A stretch of DNA of 64,000 nt from Lingula anatina. Its lineage: Eukaryota > Brachiopoda > Lingulata > Lingulida > Lingulidae. The DNA is taken from the NCBI RefSeq assembly GCF_001039355.2, contig NW_019775530.1, positions 259,427 to 323,426 of the forward strand, read 5' to 3'. Below the pieces are notes generated by a model. That model was not told where the DNA came from, ran no database searches, and saw only the letters and a program-made list of their open reading frames with translations. How positions within the stretch are numbered: position 1 is the stretch's first letter; every line of letters starts with the position of its first letter. Both the position numbers and the translations under genes were made by a program. Below, piece by piece: positions 11,337 through 23,408 of this stretch.

Positions 11337-12614
11337 TATATTTTCCGGGTTGGAAGATTACATAACGACTGTCTTTAACGAAATTATCCAAGGTGTGGCG
11401 ACTTGTTTTTGATGGAAGAGATTAAAAGAGACAAATGGAAATAATAAGACTTAAAGGATTCGAGACACATAAAAATCCATTTCTCGAATTCTTAAGATTC
11501 AGCACTCAATCTATACACTAGAGGTACGTTTTAATCGATCTCCGCCATTTAAAAATCGTAAAAATAATCTATTAGTAGAAAAAAAAGCGTTTTAGTAAAC
11601 CTCACCTTAATATTCATAAATGAAGCAACAGATCTGTGTCACGTGGTACTGTGATGACAATGAGGATAAAGGCATATGAGACTCAACTGCGCTGCAAGCT
11701 GAATGCAGACAGAGAAGTTTATGGAATTTGTGTTGAACGAGGTTAGGCAATGTTCGTTCAGTGTTTGCCGTGGGATTCACCAAAATTGCAGCACTCGTTG
11801 ACAATCTTTTCTTTGTCTGTGACGGTCGTTCGTGACTTACTTACTTCGGTGACAATAGTTGCGATGCTTGAGATAATGGCCACCACAGGTGGTTTAGATG
11901 GCATAGATAAAGTACGAGGCGCTGAGCTTTACGCGAAATAGTGCAGATAATTTGCGAGGCGAAGCCGATGACTTACCAAAAAAGCAGCACTCGTTGACAA
12001 TCTTTCTTTGTCTGTGACGGTATTCCGTGACTTATTTAGTAACTTTGGTGACAATAGATGTGATGCTCGAGATTATGGTCGCCTCAAGTGGTTTAGATCA
12101 CATCAAAAGCTGATCCATGTGTACAATACACTAGTCTGCCGTGACCGAATAAAATAAATCATTTTAAATAATTTAATACACATTGGTTTTGCAGTCTATT
12201 TGACTCAATATTTTAATTTTATTTAAAAATAGAAACCTGCGAAAGAGAAATACCACTTTGATGTGATGAAAATAAGATAAATATTCAGCTATGGATATTA
12301 TTCGTTAGGACTGGCCAGGGTGCTGGTGACCCTGAAGTATACATTTGCAGCAATAAAGGGTACCGCAGAAGATCATCATTGGTCAGAATTGTGCCGGAAG
12401 TGACGTGTAGTAGTGTAAGACGTAAAGCTGAGTGGTCATTTTTAGCTGGAGGTGAATGGGAATGAAGACGTGGGCTTCGAGAAAAAAGCAGTTATTCTAA
12501 CAACACGGTAAGATAACATTTTATCTTTATGCATTTGGGGCAGAGAATACTTGTAGAAACAATAGGCACATGATATGAAAACGTGTCACGGAACTTGAAG
12601 GTGCAAAATCATGG

Positions 12615-13835
12615 TTAATTTGCAGACAACTTGTTTTGAAATACATGCTGCATCGACCGCTGTATTTTTCTTGTTTGTATTTGACTATTCGTGGGTTTAC
12701 AAACATGTTGATAGTCCACCATATGTGTTATTGCGTCGCTGATGCTTGCTGGGTGCTTTAAACTAGTATAACGCTCAGCATCCTGATCAATACAGCTTTG
12801 ACAAAATTTTGATATTGTTTCTTTTGTCCTAAAAGACTCGGATTTATCAGGATAAGCATCTCTAACCAATAACAAAACGCGGCACAGCCATTGGTTTAAC
12901 GTTTCGTTTTGCGATTGAACGGCAGTATGAAATGCCAGGCGAGCCGAATCGGGATGTTTTTTAATCCCGAACACTAAGTCCATTTCTTTTATTATAGATG
13001 TGTACGACACATTTTTATTTGCTCTGATATGGCTGTTATACAGTGCCAAAGCCTCGCCTTCAAGACACCACAGAAGGTAGTCCAGACACTCGATTTCTGA
13101 CCACTCTTTTATCTGGCGATAACTTTCATATCTTTTTCTGAAAGACTCCCAGTCGTCACTGTTTCCGTTAAACGATAATTGTTTAGGTAAATCACTGGGG
13201 TCTACTCTGCCCTTTTTGCTTTTTGGACCTACTTTTTCTGGTTTGGGTAGCCAAAAGTACTCTTTTTCACTGTTATCCCTTTCATAAATTAGTGGTACGT
13301 CACAGAAAACGGGAGACGAGATTCTAGGGCGCGTATAATGTTTTCCTATTGAACTAGACCGGTATTCATGATTTTGTTGAACTGTATCGGCAAAATTTTG
13401 CGCAACATGTCGTTGCCGCCGTCCGGGTTTAGGAACATGAAACTGATACAGATCACAATTCACATCACCCTTATGGACAGACGGAGCAAAGTGCCGACTA
13501 CTGTCGGCAAGGAAGTAACAGTATCAGGGTTCATGACGCGGCCTGGAGACTTTGCATGCACAGATGTTACTTTTTTATCTTTGTTATTGGCACGCAGCCT
13601 CTCAATAGGCAGAGCAAAAATGTCGTATTCAGAGGCTAAAGTGGCTGGCTGCGATGTGAAAGATTTTGGGTCAATAGCTGAGTGAAAATGTGATTTTGAA
13701 CAAGATTTTAATTTAGAATATGTTGATGGTGAAAAATTAGCAGCGTTTTTTACATTTTTACTGCGAGAAATTTGTTCTTGGTGTTGAATTTTCTCACCCA
13801 GTTTGAAAATTTTTTCAAATTCCACCCTATATCTC
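12615..13835 (-). pseudogene. Gag-like retroelement gene, copy 2, broken differently
   Basis: Same gene as at 8314-9546. Here the stop and the 7-nt deletion of copy 1 are absent and the C-terminal 282 residues (13463-12615) are open. A 10-nt deletion near 13506 breaks the frame between the N-terminal part (13825-13460) and the rest. Upstream, the frame is again broken relative to the HhH ORF. No ATG is evident for the N-terminal frame. It reads as an old, non-functional copy or a pair of null alleles. Confidence 0.68.
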
Positions 13836-13872
13836 TCAGCAGCCGCTCTTCATTCATGCTGAATGTAGGAAG

Positions 13873-14166
13873 TCACTTTAGAAGTTGTGTTATGAGTTTT
13901 TTGAGTAGATAAACGCTAGGGTCTAGGTCACCCATGTTGACTTCAGATCCTAATTCACTGCTGTGAGTACCCCCAAAAGAGAGATTTTTGATTTTATTTG
14001 ATTCAGTATTGGATCCACAAATTTCCAAAATGTTGGATCTGGTCACGGGGATCCCTTGCTCTCTAGCGTATATTATCCTTTCTGCTCGTTTAGGACCTAT
14101 ACCCGGCAGCGTAACGAGTTCATCGTAAGTCGCACGATTGATTGGCAACCCTGATGCACTCGCCAT
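13873..14166 (-). CDS. Small helix-hairpin-helix protein, upstream of the gag-like gene
   Basis: A 97-residue frame starts MASASGLPINRATYDELVTL. Residues 9-45 form a ComEA-type helix-hairpin-helix: N-x-A-T-x-x-E-L, then LPGIGPKRAERI, then a second helical stretch. Such motifs bind DNA backbones non-specifically. It ends 37 nt before the gag-like frame on the same strand, with a frame change in between. It may be the N-terminal part of one retroelement polyprotein whose frame is broken here, or a separate small ORF of the element. Confidence 0.55.
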   Translation of the reverse strand: MASASGLPINRATYDELVTLPGIGPKRAERIIYAREQGIPVTRSNILEICGSNTESNKIKNLSFGGTHSSELGSEVNMGDLDPSVYLLKKLITQLLK

Positions 14167-16150
14167 TGTACATTTGTAAGCGAGAACTAAATTGATTCAA
14201 AATAATTTCACCTATCAAAGCACAATACGCTACCAAGCTTATAGCGAAATTTACTATAAATAGATTCCAAAAACGTACAATTAATTCAAATTCGGGGAAG
14301 AGAGACTTTGGCACACAACGCAATAAGTTGAATTTAGTCAGAAATTCTGTTCAGAATCCTATCTAAATTACAAAAATAATAATCAACAAGAACACTGAAG
14401 TCAATATTTTATTCTTTCAAATAAACTAAAGAAATAAAGAAACCAAATATTACGTGTGCACCTCAGTCTTGGAGAAAATTCAGCTTTGATAACAACACAC
14501 AGGGGAATGTGACCAACGTCTCCTTTATATCACAATTCACACACGTAAGCACTGAAAATACAGTAGATACGCAACAAATACCAATGTCCCCTGAAGCGGT
14601 AACCTTTATGATCCAAAATTGAAACTACAATTTTGACCGCCGCTTCACCCAATTATTCAAATGGACGTTAGACAAAGGTACATGTATTTCCCGCGTAATC
14701 TACTTTCAGCTAGATCGCAGCGAAAACTAAGCTTTAGGCCCGCAAAATTACAAGTTATGAATGCCTTGTCGCCAACTACTAACAGAACAGAACTAACAGA
14801 ACAAATTACATGAACTAAGATTTAAAAGAAATAGAGAACACTCGGATGAAATAATCTGAACTAAACAAACTAAATATATACTTATCTTTACAACTAAAAA
14901 CTTAACTCTTAAATAACACAAATAAGAAAAAGCAAACCAATCAAGTCAGTATATGGGATTGTCATGGAATGATCTGATGTATTGTTAAAACTTGACGATT
15001 AAGCCTCTTACGATTAAATACTTGTGCATTTTGAGCAATTCCTCAATTTTAGGTTTAACGTTAAGTTATTACAGTGCATTTGTCATTGTGGTAGTTGCGC
15101 TAGTCAATAGCTGGCACATTTAGAATCCATTTGCTTGCATTCTTGCCTTGAGAGACCCAAAGTCGGCAAGGGGTTTATAATTGAGATTATGTGTAGCTTT
15201 TAAGTAAAAATGCTTCTTAAGAATTACAGAGTTGAAGAACTATTCTATAAGAGTTGTATAAAGAAAATCCGCAAAGCTATATGATATATAAAGAACACAG
15301 ACGTTCATGATATGAGATAATTTTGTGATTTATTTTTTACATCATCTGTTTTTCTTTACAGTTGTCAGCATTGCTGTGGACTACAGTTTGCTTTGTTCAT
15401 AATAAATCATTGAAAACGACACAGAGCTGTTGTTGATAAATTAGCATGCAGTCCAATGCATATTAATCATATCCAATATACATAATAATATGAACATGAA
15501 TCTGTAACACTGGAATACAGACACAGACACTCTGCGGGTTGCATGATGTTTGCCCACAAAAAGAACGCTTATTATGCAGTGCGATGTATTTCTTGGTAAG
15601 GCAGATACCTCTATGTTAATGTCTTTGTGATACCGCCCACGTCTCCGAACACACCCAGACTTCACTGACGGTCTGATATACGCTATTGAAAGACAGAAAA
15701 CCGCAAGATTCAATGCACTGAATATACGCAGCGAACCGTTAATATTTGGGGACATGAACTTTTTAATGTCATTTTAGACCTGAAAGTACAACAGATTAAT
15801 AGAGCGAGAAAATTGTTGAAAAGAGTTTGCCGAGTCTTGAAATGCTGTTTGATAATCTTTTGACACTCACTCAAGGATACTACACGGATTAGGTCGCCGG
15901 TCCCTCCTACAAGAACAGGTGAATAAAATATCGCTTGTTGAGGTATAGATGAACTGATGTTCACTCCAGTGGTGTATTATTTCCATCTGGATTCATCCAT
16001 GAAAAGCTGAGCATCCACTCTGTAAATTCAGGATTATCAAACTAGAGGAAAAAACACGATAACGACAGCACAGGGTATTTACACAGAATATGTTGTACTG
16101 GATTGCAATTCTTCTATTTATGACTCAAATGGAAATTTAGAGGGTATTTC
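14167..16150. other. No gene; possible 5' LTR/leader of the retroelement
   Basis: On the minus strand, GATATAAAGG (about 14535-14526) and AATAAAAT (about 14417) lie upstream of the HhH ORF in an LTR-like order, but no matching second LTR was found. Further right only short unsupported frames occur. Confidence 0.35.
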
Positions 16151-16160
16151 CAGAAATTTA

Positions 16161-16360
16161 GATCGATCTTACTAGATCGACCTAACTCCCTGGGGGTTCA
16201 CGCTAAGTTGCAGTCAGCCTACTGCGCACGGAAGTTAATTACCCCCTTACAGCTTGAAGTAGGCCGGACGGACATTTAAGCCGGATTATCTGACAGTAAT
16301 CTAGTGAGACTCCCCAAGGGGATAGATCGATATAAAATCTATGGGAATGCGCCCTTAGAG
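16161..16360. mobile_element. Foldback MITE, copy 1
   Basis: Near-palindromic element: the left arm has GATCGACCTAACTCCCTGGG, the right arm ends CTCCCCAAGGGGATAGATCG, and the centre is TTAATTACCCCCTTACAGC. Related to the elements at 22987, 28564 and 39001. It lies about 180 bp before the start codon of gene C. Confidence 0.7.
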
Positions 16361-16538
16361 TTCTCGAGGAACAACAATCTTAATTGGACAAATAATGTTC
16401 ACTTGGGAATCAATTACAGCCTTTGTCCTGAATTCATCCAAACGTGAACGACAGCACTCGGATCAGCTCTAAAATGAAGACTTGTCGCATTCTTAAAAAG
16501 GACATGTCAAGTGGCCGGTAGACTGCTTACGTGCAGCG

Positions 16539-19500
16539 ATGATATCTCCTGCTATTTACAGAGGCTGGGTGGTACTTGGGATTTCAATTCTAACATTTAT
16601 GTCCTCAGCGGGCATTGAGGCATCCTGGGGGACGATGATCTTATGTTTTCAAAAGGATAAATATTTTCCGGAATCGTCCCTTGCGCAGCTTGGTAAGAAC
16701 CTGTATGAATTTGTATTATTTTTTGTATTATTATTTATTTTTCAAGTAGGAGTGTGGGGTGTGGGGCGGGGGGAAAGGCCGATAGATAAGATATTAAATC
16801 ACATTTAACATAATACCTTTCTATTATCGTAATATTATAGAAAAATCTAACTTAAGAACTTTAGCCTAAGGATGCTCTGTTGACCCTGCTTTTGCTGAGG
16901 TTTATTTGCCTGCCACATACATGAATATTAGACATCGGTAATAATTTATGCAAATGCATATTCGTTTTCATATATTTTGGGAAGTGTGTAGAAAATTTAC
17001 AAATTTAATACAATAAGTTAGTAAGGAAAGATATTTCATATTAGACATTTACATGCAGCCATTTAAAGGGGAGCCTTTATCAATTCACATTGGTCTCGTT
17101 CTGTAAAAAGTATAAAATCTATTCGACTTTCATTCACTTCTGTTTTTCAGGGATTCCTTTCACAGTGTACAGTGTATTTAAGATCTCATTGAGTAACTTT
17201 GTGTTCATGACTTTGTCTGGGGCTGGAAAACTTAGCCTTCGCCAGTTTATAGCTGTCGGGGTATCTTTAAGAGTGCTAGGACTGTTTCTGGCATCATTTG
17301 CTAATGGTCCCCATTCTGTGGCCATAGCCTTTGGCATCATGTTTGGAACTGGAAATGGATTGTGTTGTATAAGTTTGTATTTATTAATAGTAATTTGGTT
17401 CCCTTGGACACATAGATTTCACGTGTTTTCAGCCACTGCGCTGAATGTTCTGGAACCTCTTGGTAAGTACCCACAACAGTGAAGCATCGTCTAATATATT
17501 AATTTATATGGAAATTATATTTTCATATTTTAATATCCAAGCATATAATAAAACTTGTAAAATCTAACCTCTCTCTAAATCTCTTTTCGCCTCTCTCCCT
17601 CCTGAATTTTGCTATGATATAGATAACTTTATAATTTTCTTCAGGAGGGTCCATCTTTAATAACGTTAACGCAAAGATGTGTGAAACCACGTTTCTGGGG
17701 TGGCGATGGGCGTTTAGAGTTTATGCAGCTACCTTTGGATGCCTTGGTCTTCTTCTACTTTTGGTATTCGGGAATCCTCCAATGACGTCATCAGATGAAC
17801 CAGACAAGGGCGCCGTTGAAGAGTGCGTTGAAGTTTGATATACAGGGGCACGGCCACTTAAAACACTTGATTCGCTAGATTTTTTTCAGCAGATTTTTAT
17901 ACACATTTATAATTACAATTTTGCACACAAGCAGGAGACAATTTGCTTAATATAAGCGCAATACGCTCTTCCGTACTAGAAATAAGCACAATACCATGTC
18001 TACAATACACTATTCTGTTGTGACCGAATAAATTTATAAAGATATTTTAAATTATTTCCTAAACTCTGATTATACTGTTTAAGTTACTCATTACTGAATA
18101 GAAATTGGCAAAGGACGAATTCTGCTTCGATATGATAAAAACAAGTCTTCAGCCATGGATATTATTCACAACGACCAGGTGCTGGTGACCATTAGATATA
18201 CATTCGCAGCAATAATGGAAATTAAACATATATTGAAGGGAAGTCGGTTTCAAAATTCAAAAATAATTTGTTTCAAATGATCCTGTTTTCAGATCAGGTT
18301 TGTTACAGAAACCACCCTGGTCTACGTGTTCTAAAGTGGGCATTCATGGCTTATGGGCCATGGCAGTCTTCTGTAAAGGATTCGGTTATATTCTGCCTTT
18401 TATAATACTGGTAAGTATATCGGGTGGCTAAAAAACCTTACTAATTTTAAAGTTTAGTTACTTCAACAGTTCATAAGCTTGGTCTTAATAATTTGACTTT
18501 TTTCTGTTCTTTAACTCCTTGTGTAATTGTACTAGGGTAATCGTATTGCTAAACGGAACACAGCATGGTCAAATAAAAACTGCATGAAGCGATTAATTAT
18601 TTTTATTTTAACACGGGCTAAAACGTGTCAAAATTATTTATAAAAAATAAAACAGCATTTATTTAGCACTAGTTTTCTTCAGCCAAAACATACGACTGAC
18701 CTTGGCTATACGGAAGACGAAGCAGGGTATGTGATGGCCATTTTCGGAATCATGGGCATGGTTAGTGAGGCGTTAACCTCTTGCGCCGGGGACTATCTAA
18801 AGGGGAACTTGATGGTGGTGAACCTGGTAGCAGCTACGGTACTCATTGTCAATAATATTGTTGCTGCGTATTCGACTTTTTTGACGGCCATATTTGTATA
18901 TGGTGCCGGTAGGTGTTTTTATTTCATTTTTATTTCACTTTTATTTCACTATTTACTTTGATCATCAGGCACTTTTAAAGGTTAGCTGGAATTGTCTTTG
19001 AAATTTATTTTAGTGTTGATAAATGAAATCGATGTCAATTGTACTCCAGCAATAAAACAATGTTGTATTACTCGTAATCAGTTCAAAACCCAGCAAAAAA
19101 TCCGAAAATATTTTTATGGTTTGAATCATTTTTAAATGTTTTTCAGTATCAGGTTTTAGCGTAGGCTGTATGGTGTACTTTTCCGTCAACTATGAGATCA
19201 TGGACGGAGAGAATGTTGATACTTTATTCATGACAATGCGCTTCAGTAAAGGTATCGGGGCTGCTGTAGGACCATATTTGGCGGGTAGGAATAGGTTTTC
19301 AGAGTGACAACATGATCAACGTACGCTAGGTGCAAATGTCCATTTCTTTAAAAAAACAAATTTCAGTTTTTTAAAATATCTTTGATCCAAGATATGTAAA
19401 ATATTTAATCATTGTTGACAAATCTCGACTATTTCGCTGCTTCAATGGACACGCGGCTTTTGTTGTTCCTTTTTGTTGTTGAAAAATATCAATCTTCAAT

Positions 19501-21592
19501 ATTTTCTTGCTTCGACCAATACATTTTTGTCTAAATCAGCTAATATTGGAAGTTAAAGCGCTGCTGGGGTGTTGAGTGTTTTGATACTATAATTCAAGTA
19601 TAATTTAAAATTTTAAGTTTTTTTACTGTAGCTCGCTTAAATATNNNNNNNNNNNNNNNNNNNNNNNNNNNNNNNNNNNNNNNNNNNNNNNNNNNNNNNN
19701 NNNNNNNNNNNNNNNNNNNNNNNNNNNNNNNNNNNNNNNNNNNNNNNNNNNNNNNNNNNNNNNNNNNNNNNNNNNNNNNNNNNNNNNNNNNNNNNNNNNN
19801 NNNNNNNNNNNNNNNNNNNNNNNNNNNNNNNNNNNNNNNNNNNNNNNNNNNNNNNNNNNNNNNNNNNNNNNNNNNNNNNNNNNNNNNNNNNNNNNNNNNN
19901 NNNNNNNNNNNNNNNNNNNNNNNNNNNNNNNNNNNNNNNNNNNNNNNNNNNNNNNNNNNNNNNNNNNNNNNNNNNNNNNNNNNNNNNNNNNNNNNNNNNN
20001 NNNNNNNNNNNNNNNNNNNNNNNNNNNNNNNNNNNNNNNNNNNNNNNNNNNNNNNNNNNNNNNNNNNNNNNNNNNNNNNNNNNNNNNNNNNNNNNNNNNN
20101 NNNNNNNNNNNNNNNNNNNNNNNNNNNNNNNNNNNNNNNNNNNNNNNNNNNNNNNNNNNNNNNNNNNNNNNNNNNNNNNNNNNNNNNNNNNNNNNNNNNN
20201 NNNNNNNNNNNNNNNNNNNNNNNNNNNNNNNNNNNNNNNNNNNNNNNNNNNNNNNNNNNNNNNNNNNNNNNNNNNNNNNNNNNNNNNNNNNNNNNNNNNN
20301 NNNNNNNNNNNNNNNNNNNNNNNNNNNNNNNNNNNNNNNNNNNNNNNNNNNNNNNNNNNNNNNNNNNNNNNNNNNNNNNNNNNNNNNNNNNNAAAAAAAA
20401 ACAGCATTTATTTAGCACTAGTTTTCTTCAGCCAAAACATACGACTGACCTTGGCTATACGGAAGACGAAGCAGGGTATGTGATGGCCATTTTCGGAATC
20501 ATGGGCATGGTTAGTGAGGCGTTAACCTCTTGCGCCGGGGACTATCTAAAGGGGAACTTGATGGTGGTGAACCTGGTAGCAGCTACGGTACTCATTGTCA
20601 ATAATATTGTTGCTGCGTATTCGACTTTTTTGACGGCCATATTTGTATATGGTGCCGGTAGGTGTTTTTATTTCATTTTTATTTCACTTTTATTTCACTA
20701 TTTACTTTGATCATCAGGCACTTTTAAAGGTTAGCTGGAATTGTCTTTGAAATTTATTTTAGTGTTGATAAATGAAATCGATGTCAATTGTACTCCAGCA
20801 ATAAAACAATGTTGTATTACTCGTAATCAGTTCAAAACCCAGCAAAAAATCCGAAAATATTTTTATGGTTTGAATCATTTTTAAATGTTTTTCAGTATCA
20901 GGTTTTAGCGTAGGCTGTATGGTGTACTTTTCCGTCAACTATGAGATCATGGACGGAGAGAATGTTGATACTTTATTCATGACAATGCGCTTCAGTAAAG
21001 GTATCGGGGCTGCTGTAGGACCATATTTGGCGGGTAGGAATAGGTTTCCAGAGTGACAACATGATCAACGTACGCTAGGTGCAAATGTCCATTTCTTTAA
21101 AAAAACAAATTTCAGTTTTTTAAAATATCTTTGATCCAAGATATGTAAAATATTTAATCATTGTTGACAAATCTCGACTATTTCGCTGCTTTTTATTTAA
21201 AGACTTCAATGGACACGCGGCTTTTGTTTTTCCTTTTTGTTGTTGAAAAATATCAATCTTCAATATTTTCTTGCTTCGACCAATACATTTTTGTCTAAAT
21301 CAGCTAATATTGGAAGTTAAAGCGCTGCTGGGGTGTTGAGTGTTTTGATACTATAATTCAAGTATAATTTAAAATTTTAAGTTTTTTTACTGTAGCTCGC
21401 TTAAATATTAATATCATTATTTCTTCAGGTCATGTTCGTGATGTTTCGGGAAGCTACTTCACAGTGTTTCTGGCAATTGCTTCATGTTTCGGCGTGTTTG
21501 CCCTAGGAACAGGTGTTCTTATATTTATAAATAAGCGGAGAAACCTTCATGGTCTAGAACTGCTAAAGAGCGGCCATACGATGTTAGAGTAG
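16539..21592 (+). CDS. Gene C: SLC16-like MFS transporter, 7 exons, 429 aa
   Basis: Exons: 16539-16692, 17151-17462, 17645-17822, 18293-18410, 18683-18908, 19147-19284, 21429-21592. Exons 5-6 are present a second time at 20432-20657 and 20896-21033. The start is MISPAIYRGWVVLGIS. The total of 1290 nt is open with either exon pair. TM topology is as in the rest of the family, with GWRWAFRVYAA before TM6 and GHVRDVSGSYFTVF before TM12. Exon 6 is 6 nt shorter than in most paralogues. In TM8 the family motif GMTGQ is GMVSE. It lies head-to-head with gene A. Exon 3 ends at a non-consensus donor, GA|GTGCGT. Intron 6 contains an assembly gap, so the distance to exon 7 is approximate. Confidence 0.85.
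17998..18214 (+). repeat. Repeat shared with the retroelement region
   Basis: Intron 3 of gene C contains a diverged copy of 7822-8061 (and of 12120-12356). Landmarks are TACAATACACTA, GACCGAATAAA, GCCATGGATATTATTC and ATACATTCGCAGCAATAA. It indicates an interspersed family with an older copy here. Confidence 0.6.
18650..19644. repeat. Exon 5-6 block of gene C, copy 1 of 2
   Basis: Repeated at 20393-21408 on the other side of the gap with a handful of differences, including a 14-bp indel near 19440/21190. Confidence 0.85.
19645..20392. other. Assembly gap (748 n)
   Basis: The gap lies in intron 6 of gene C, between two copies of the same exon 5-6 block. Confidence 0.99.
20393..21408 (+). 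repeat. Exon 5-6 block of gene C, copy 2 of 2
   Basis: Carries exon 5 (20432-20657) and exon 6 (20896-21033), identical in protein to the first pair. Placement around a gap, with only polymorphism-level differences, points to two haplotypes or an unmerged overlap. A real exon-pair duplication would put redundant TM8-11 into one transcript. Confidence 0.82.
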
Positions 21593-22986
21593 TTAAGTTA
21601 AACTATATAGCACTGATGATGTGGATAATACTTTTTGTAATTGAATTTCTACCAGCAAAGTACTTTCTTTTTACGAGTGGACGACAGAGAGATGACGTTG
21701 TTCTTGTGCACAGATACTTTCTGGACAGCTAGTGAGTTAACCAGAGAAATATCAGAGCTATCTAGTAAAACGATTCTGTTATGCGTCGGGTAAAGATAAC
21801 AACAGAATATTCAATATTCAGAAGAACTGGTCACTAAATACCCATAACCCATTGGCTCAAGTGAGCACCACTCAAAGCTTGGGGTTTGGTGTAAACGCCA
21901 TTCACCTTTCCACAGGGCTATATATTTGGTTCGACCAACAACAAACGTTAAGAAAATGTTATTCAGACGTGGAAAGCGTGGAGTGATATGAGCACCGCTG
22001 AATAGCACTTCACGGTCGTCCGATCCTACCTATATGACGGTTTACCCACATCTAATCGACGTATGCGGTTCGTCGTGATAATAACCGACGAAGTGGATGT
22101 GAGCTCGCTTTGTGAATTTTCTTTTTCAGTGCGTCACGCCTTGCTTCTTCTGCTCTTTTCAGCCGTTATTTAATTAAGCAGTACAGTGTAGTAATGTGGT
22201 GACTCAGAAACAAGCATCACTTAAAGACGCGGTTTTTTTTTAATTTAATGATAAGTATGGAACAATTTTGAGAAATAATTTGCTATACCAACTATATATA
22301 AATAATTTGTTTTGTTAAATTTTAAAGATATGGGTGTAAGAAATATTAAGGACCAGGTTTATAAATAGTGTAAACATAACCATTTGAACAATAATTTAAT
22401 CTGATAGTATTTAGTATTTTGCTTAATATAACATTTTTTACTCTTCTTCTTTACTCAATCGTTTTAAAGTGCAAAAAATAGAGCAAGTAGTTCAATTCAA
22501 CAGTATTTTTATAAGGGTATGTTTAATTAGCGTTTGTCTAAGCAAAATTCCCTCTTTCAGACTTTTTAGGCTGTGAATTGCAAATAAAAACCTTTTTGGT
22601 GAAGGTCCATATCGGTTGTTTGATTGTATATTGGCAGTGTGATATACGCCTTACTCGCTACAGAATCGATAGAGAATGCATTCATACATATCACCTTCAT
22701 TTGTGTTCATCCGGCTATGCAACGTCCCTCTTAACTTGATCCATTTTATACTATGGTCAGATGATTAGCACCAAAACCTTCGTTCTACCGTTCTACCTTC
22801 TTTCATCCTGTCGTCGAGTTGTTGACAAAAGCTATTCCAGGTCTATAACCAGATTCAAGCAACACAATAATATGTGACTAATATGCGTAAAAAGGTACCT
22901 ATTGTCCACCCTGGAATATCATATTTTGGAATGTCCAGTGCATTTCACATGCAGTCCACTGCGTTAGACCCCGTTCCCTTACCAAG
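21593..22986. other. Intergenic C to D, nothing recognised
   Basis: AT-rich DNA with only short frames. The first part is the 3' flank of gene C. No conserved upstream block of the later units is seen before gene D. Confidence 0.5.
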
Positions 22987-23190
22987 ATTGATCTGGCAGG
23001 ATCAACCCATCTCCGAGGGGATTCTCTCTAAGACTTAGATGTCTGGCACGCCTACTGAAGCTGCTAAACGATACTTAATTACCCCCTAACAGCTCCAGTA
23101 GGCGTGCCAGACATCAGAGCTGCTTAAACTGAAAGCAGTTTAGGGAGAAATCCCTCGGAGATGGATCGATCCTGCTAGATCGTTCTAGGT
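22987..23190. mobile_element. Foldback MITE, copy 2, almost perfect hairpin
   Basis: The best-preserved member. Arms of about 95 bp pair along their length: GATGTCTGGCACGCCTACTG at left and CAGTAGGCGTGCCAGACATC at right are exact complements, with the outer ends ATCTCCGAGGG/CCCTCGGAGAT also paired. The loop is centred on TTAATTACCCCC. It sits 218 bp upstream of the start codon of gene D. Confidence 0.8.
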
Positions 23191-23408
23191 GTTGAACTGG
23201 TCTTAAACTGCGGACTAAACCTTTGACAGCCTATGTCTAAGCAGTCAGGGTGGTGTCTCACACATATACATAAGTTTATAATCCCTATGTTGTTAAGGTG
23301 TACGTTGTCCGATGTTTATTCCGAGAATAGTTTGCCCAAAATTTATGCTGAGAACACCAGTAGTATATCGTTCAGAATTATATAACACAATAACAGAGAT
23401 ACCCAGTA

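Larger units (their letters stand above)
9550..13831. repeat. Duplicated block, copy 2
   Basis: Colinear with 4617-9532 but lacking the 991-bp element. It is itself split by n at 11336; 10945-11335 and 11337-11727 overlap nearly identically, as unmerged contig ends do. Joined at that overlap it is one continuous second version of the locus. Confidence 0.78.

Noticed and set aside
15441-15964. Two overlapping minus-strand frames upstream of gene C
   Set aside because: No motifs, no codon-use signal I can see, and no homologous counterpart in other units.
20432-21033. Mutually exclusive exon pair in gene C
   Set aside because: Protein sequence is identical and the flanking introns are near-identical around a gap, which fits an assembly duplication better.
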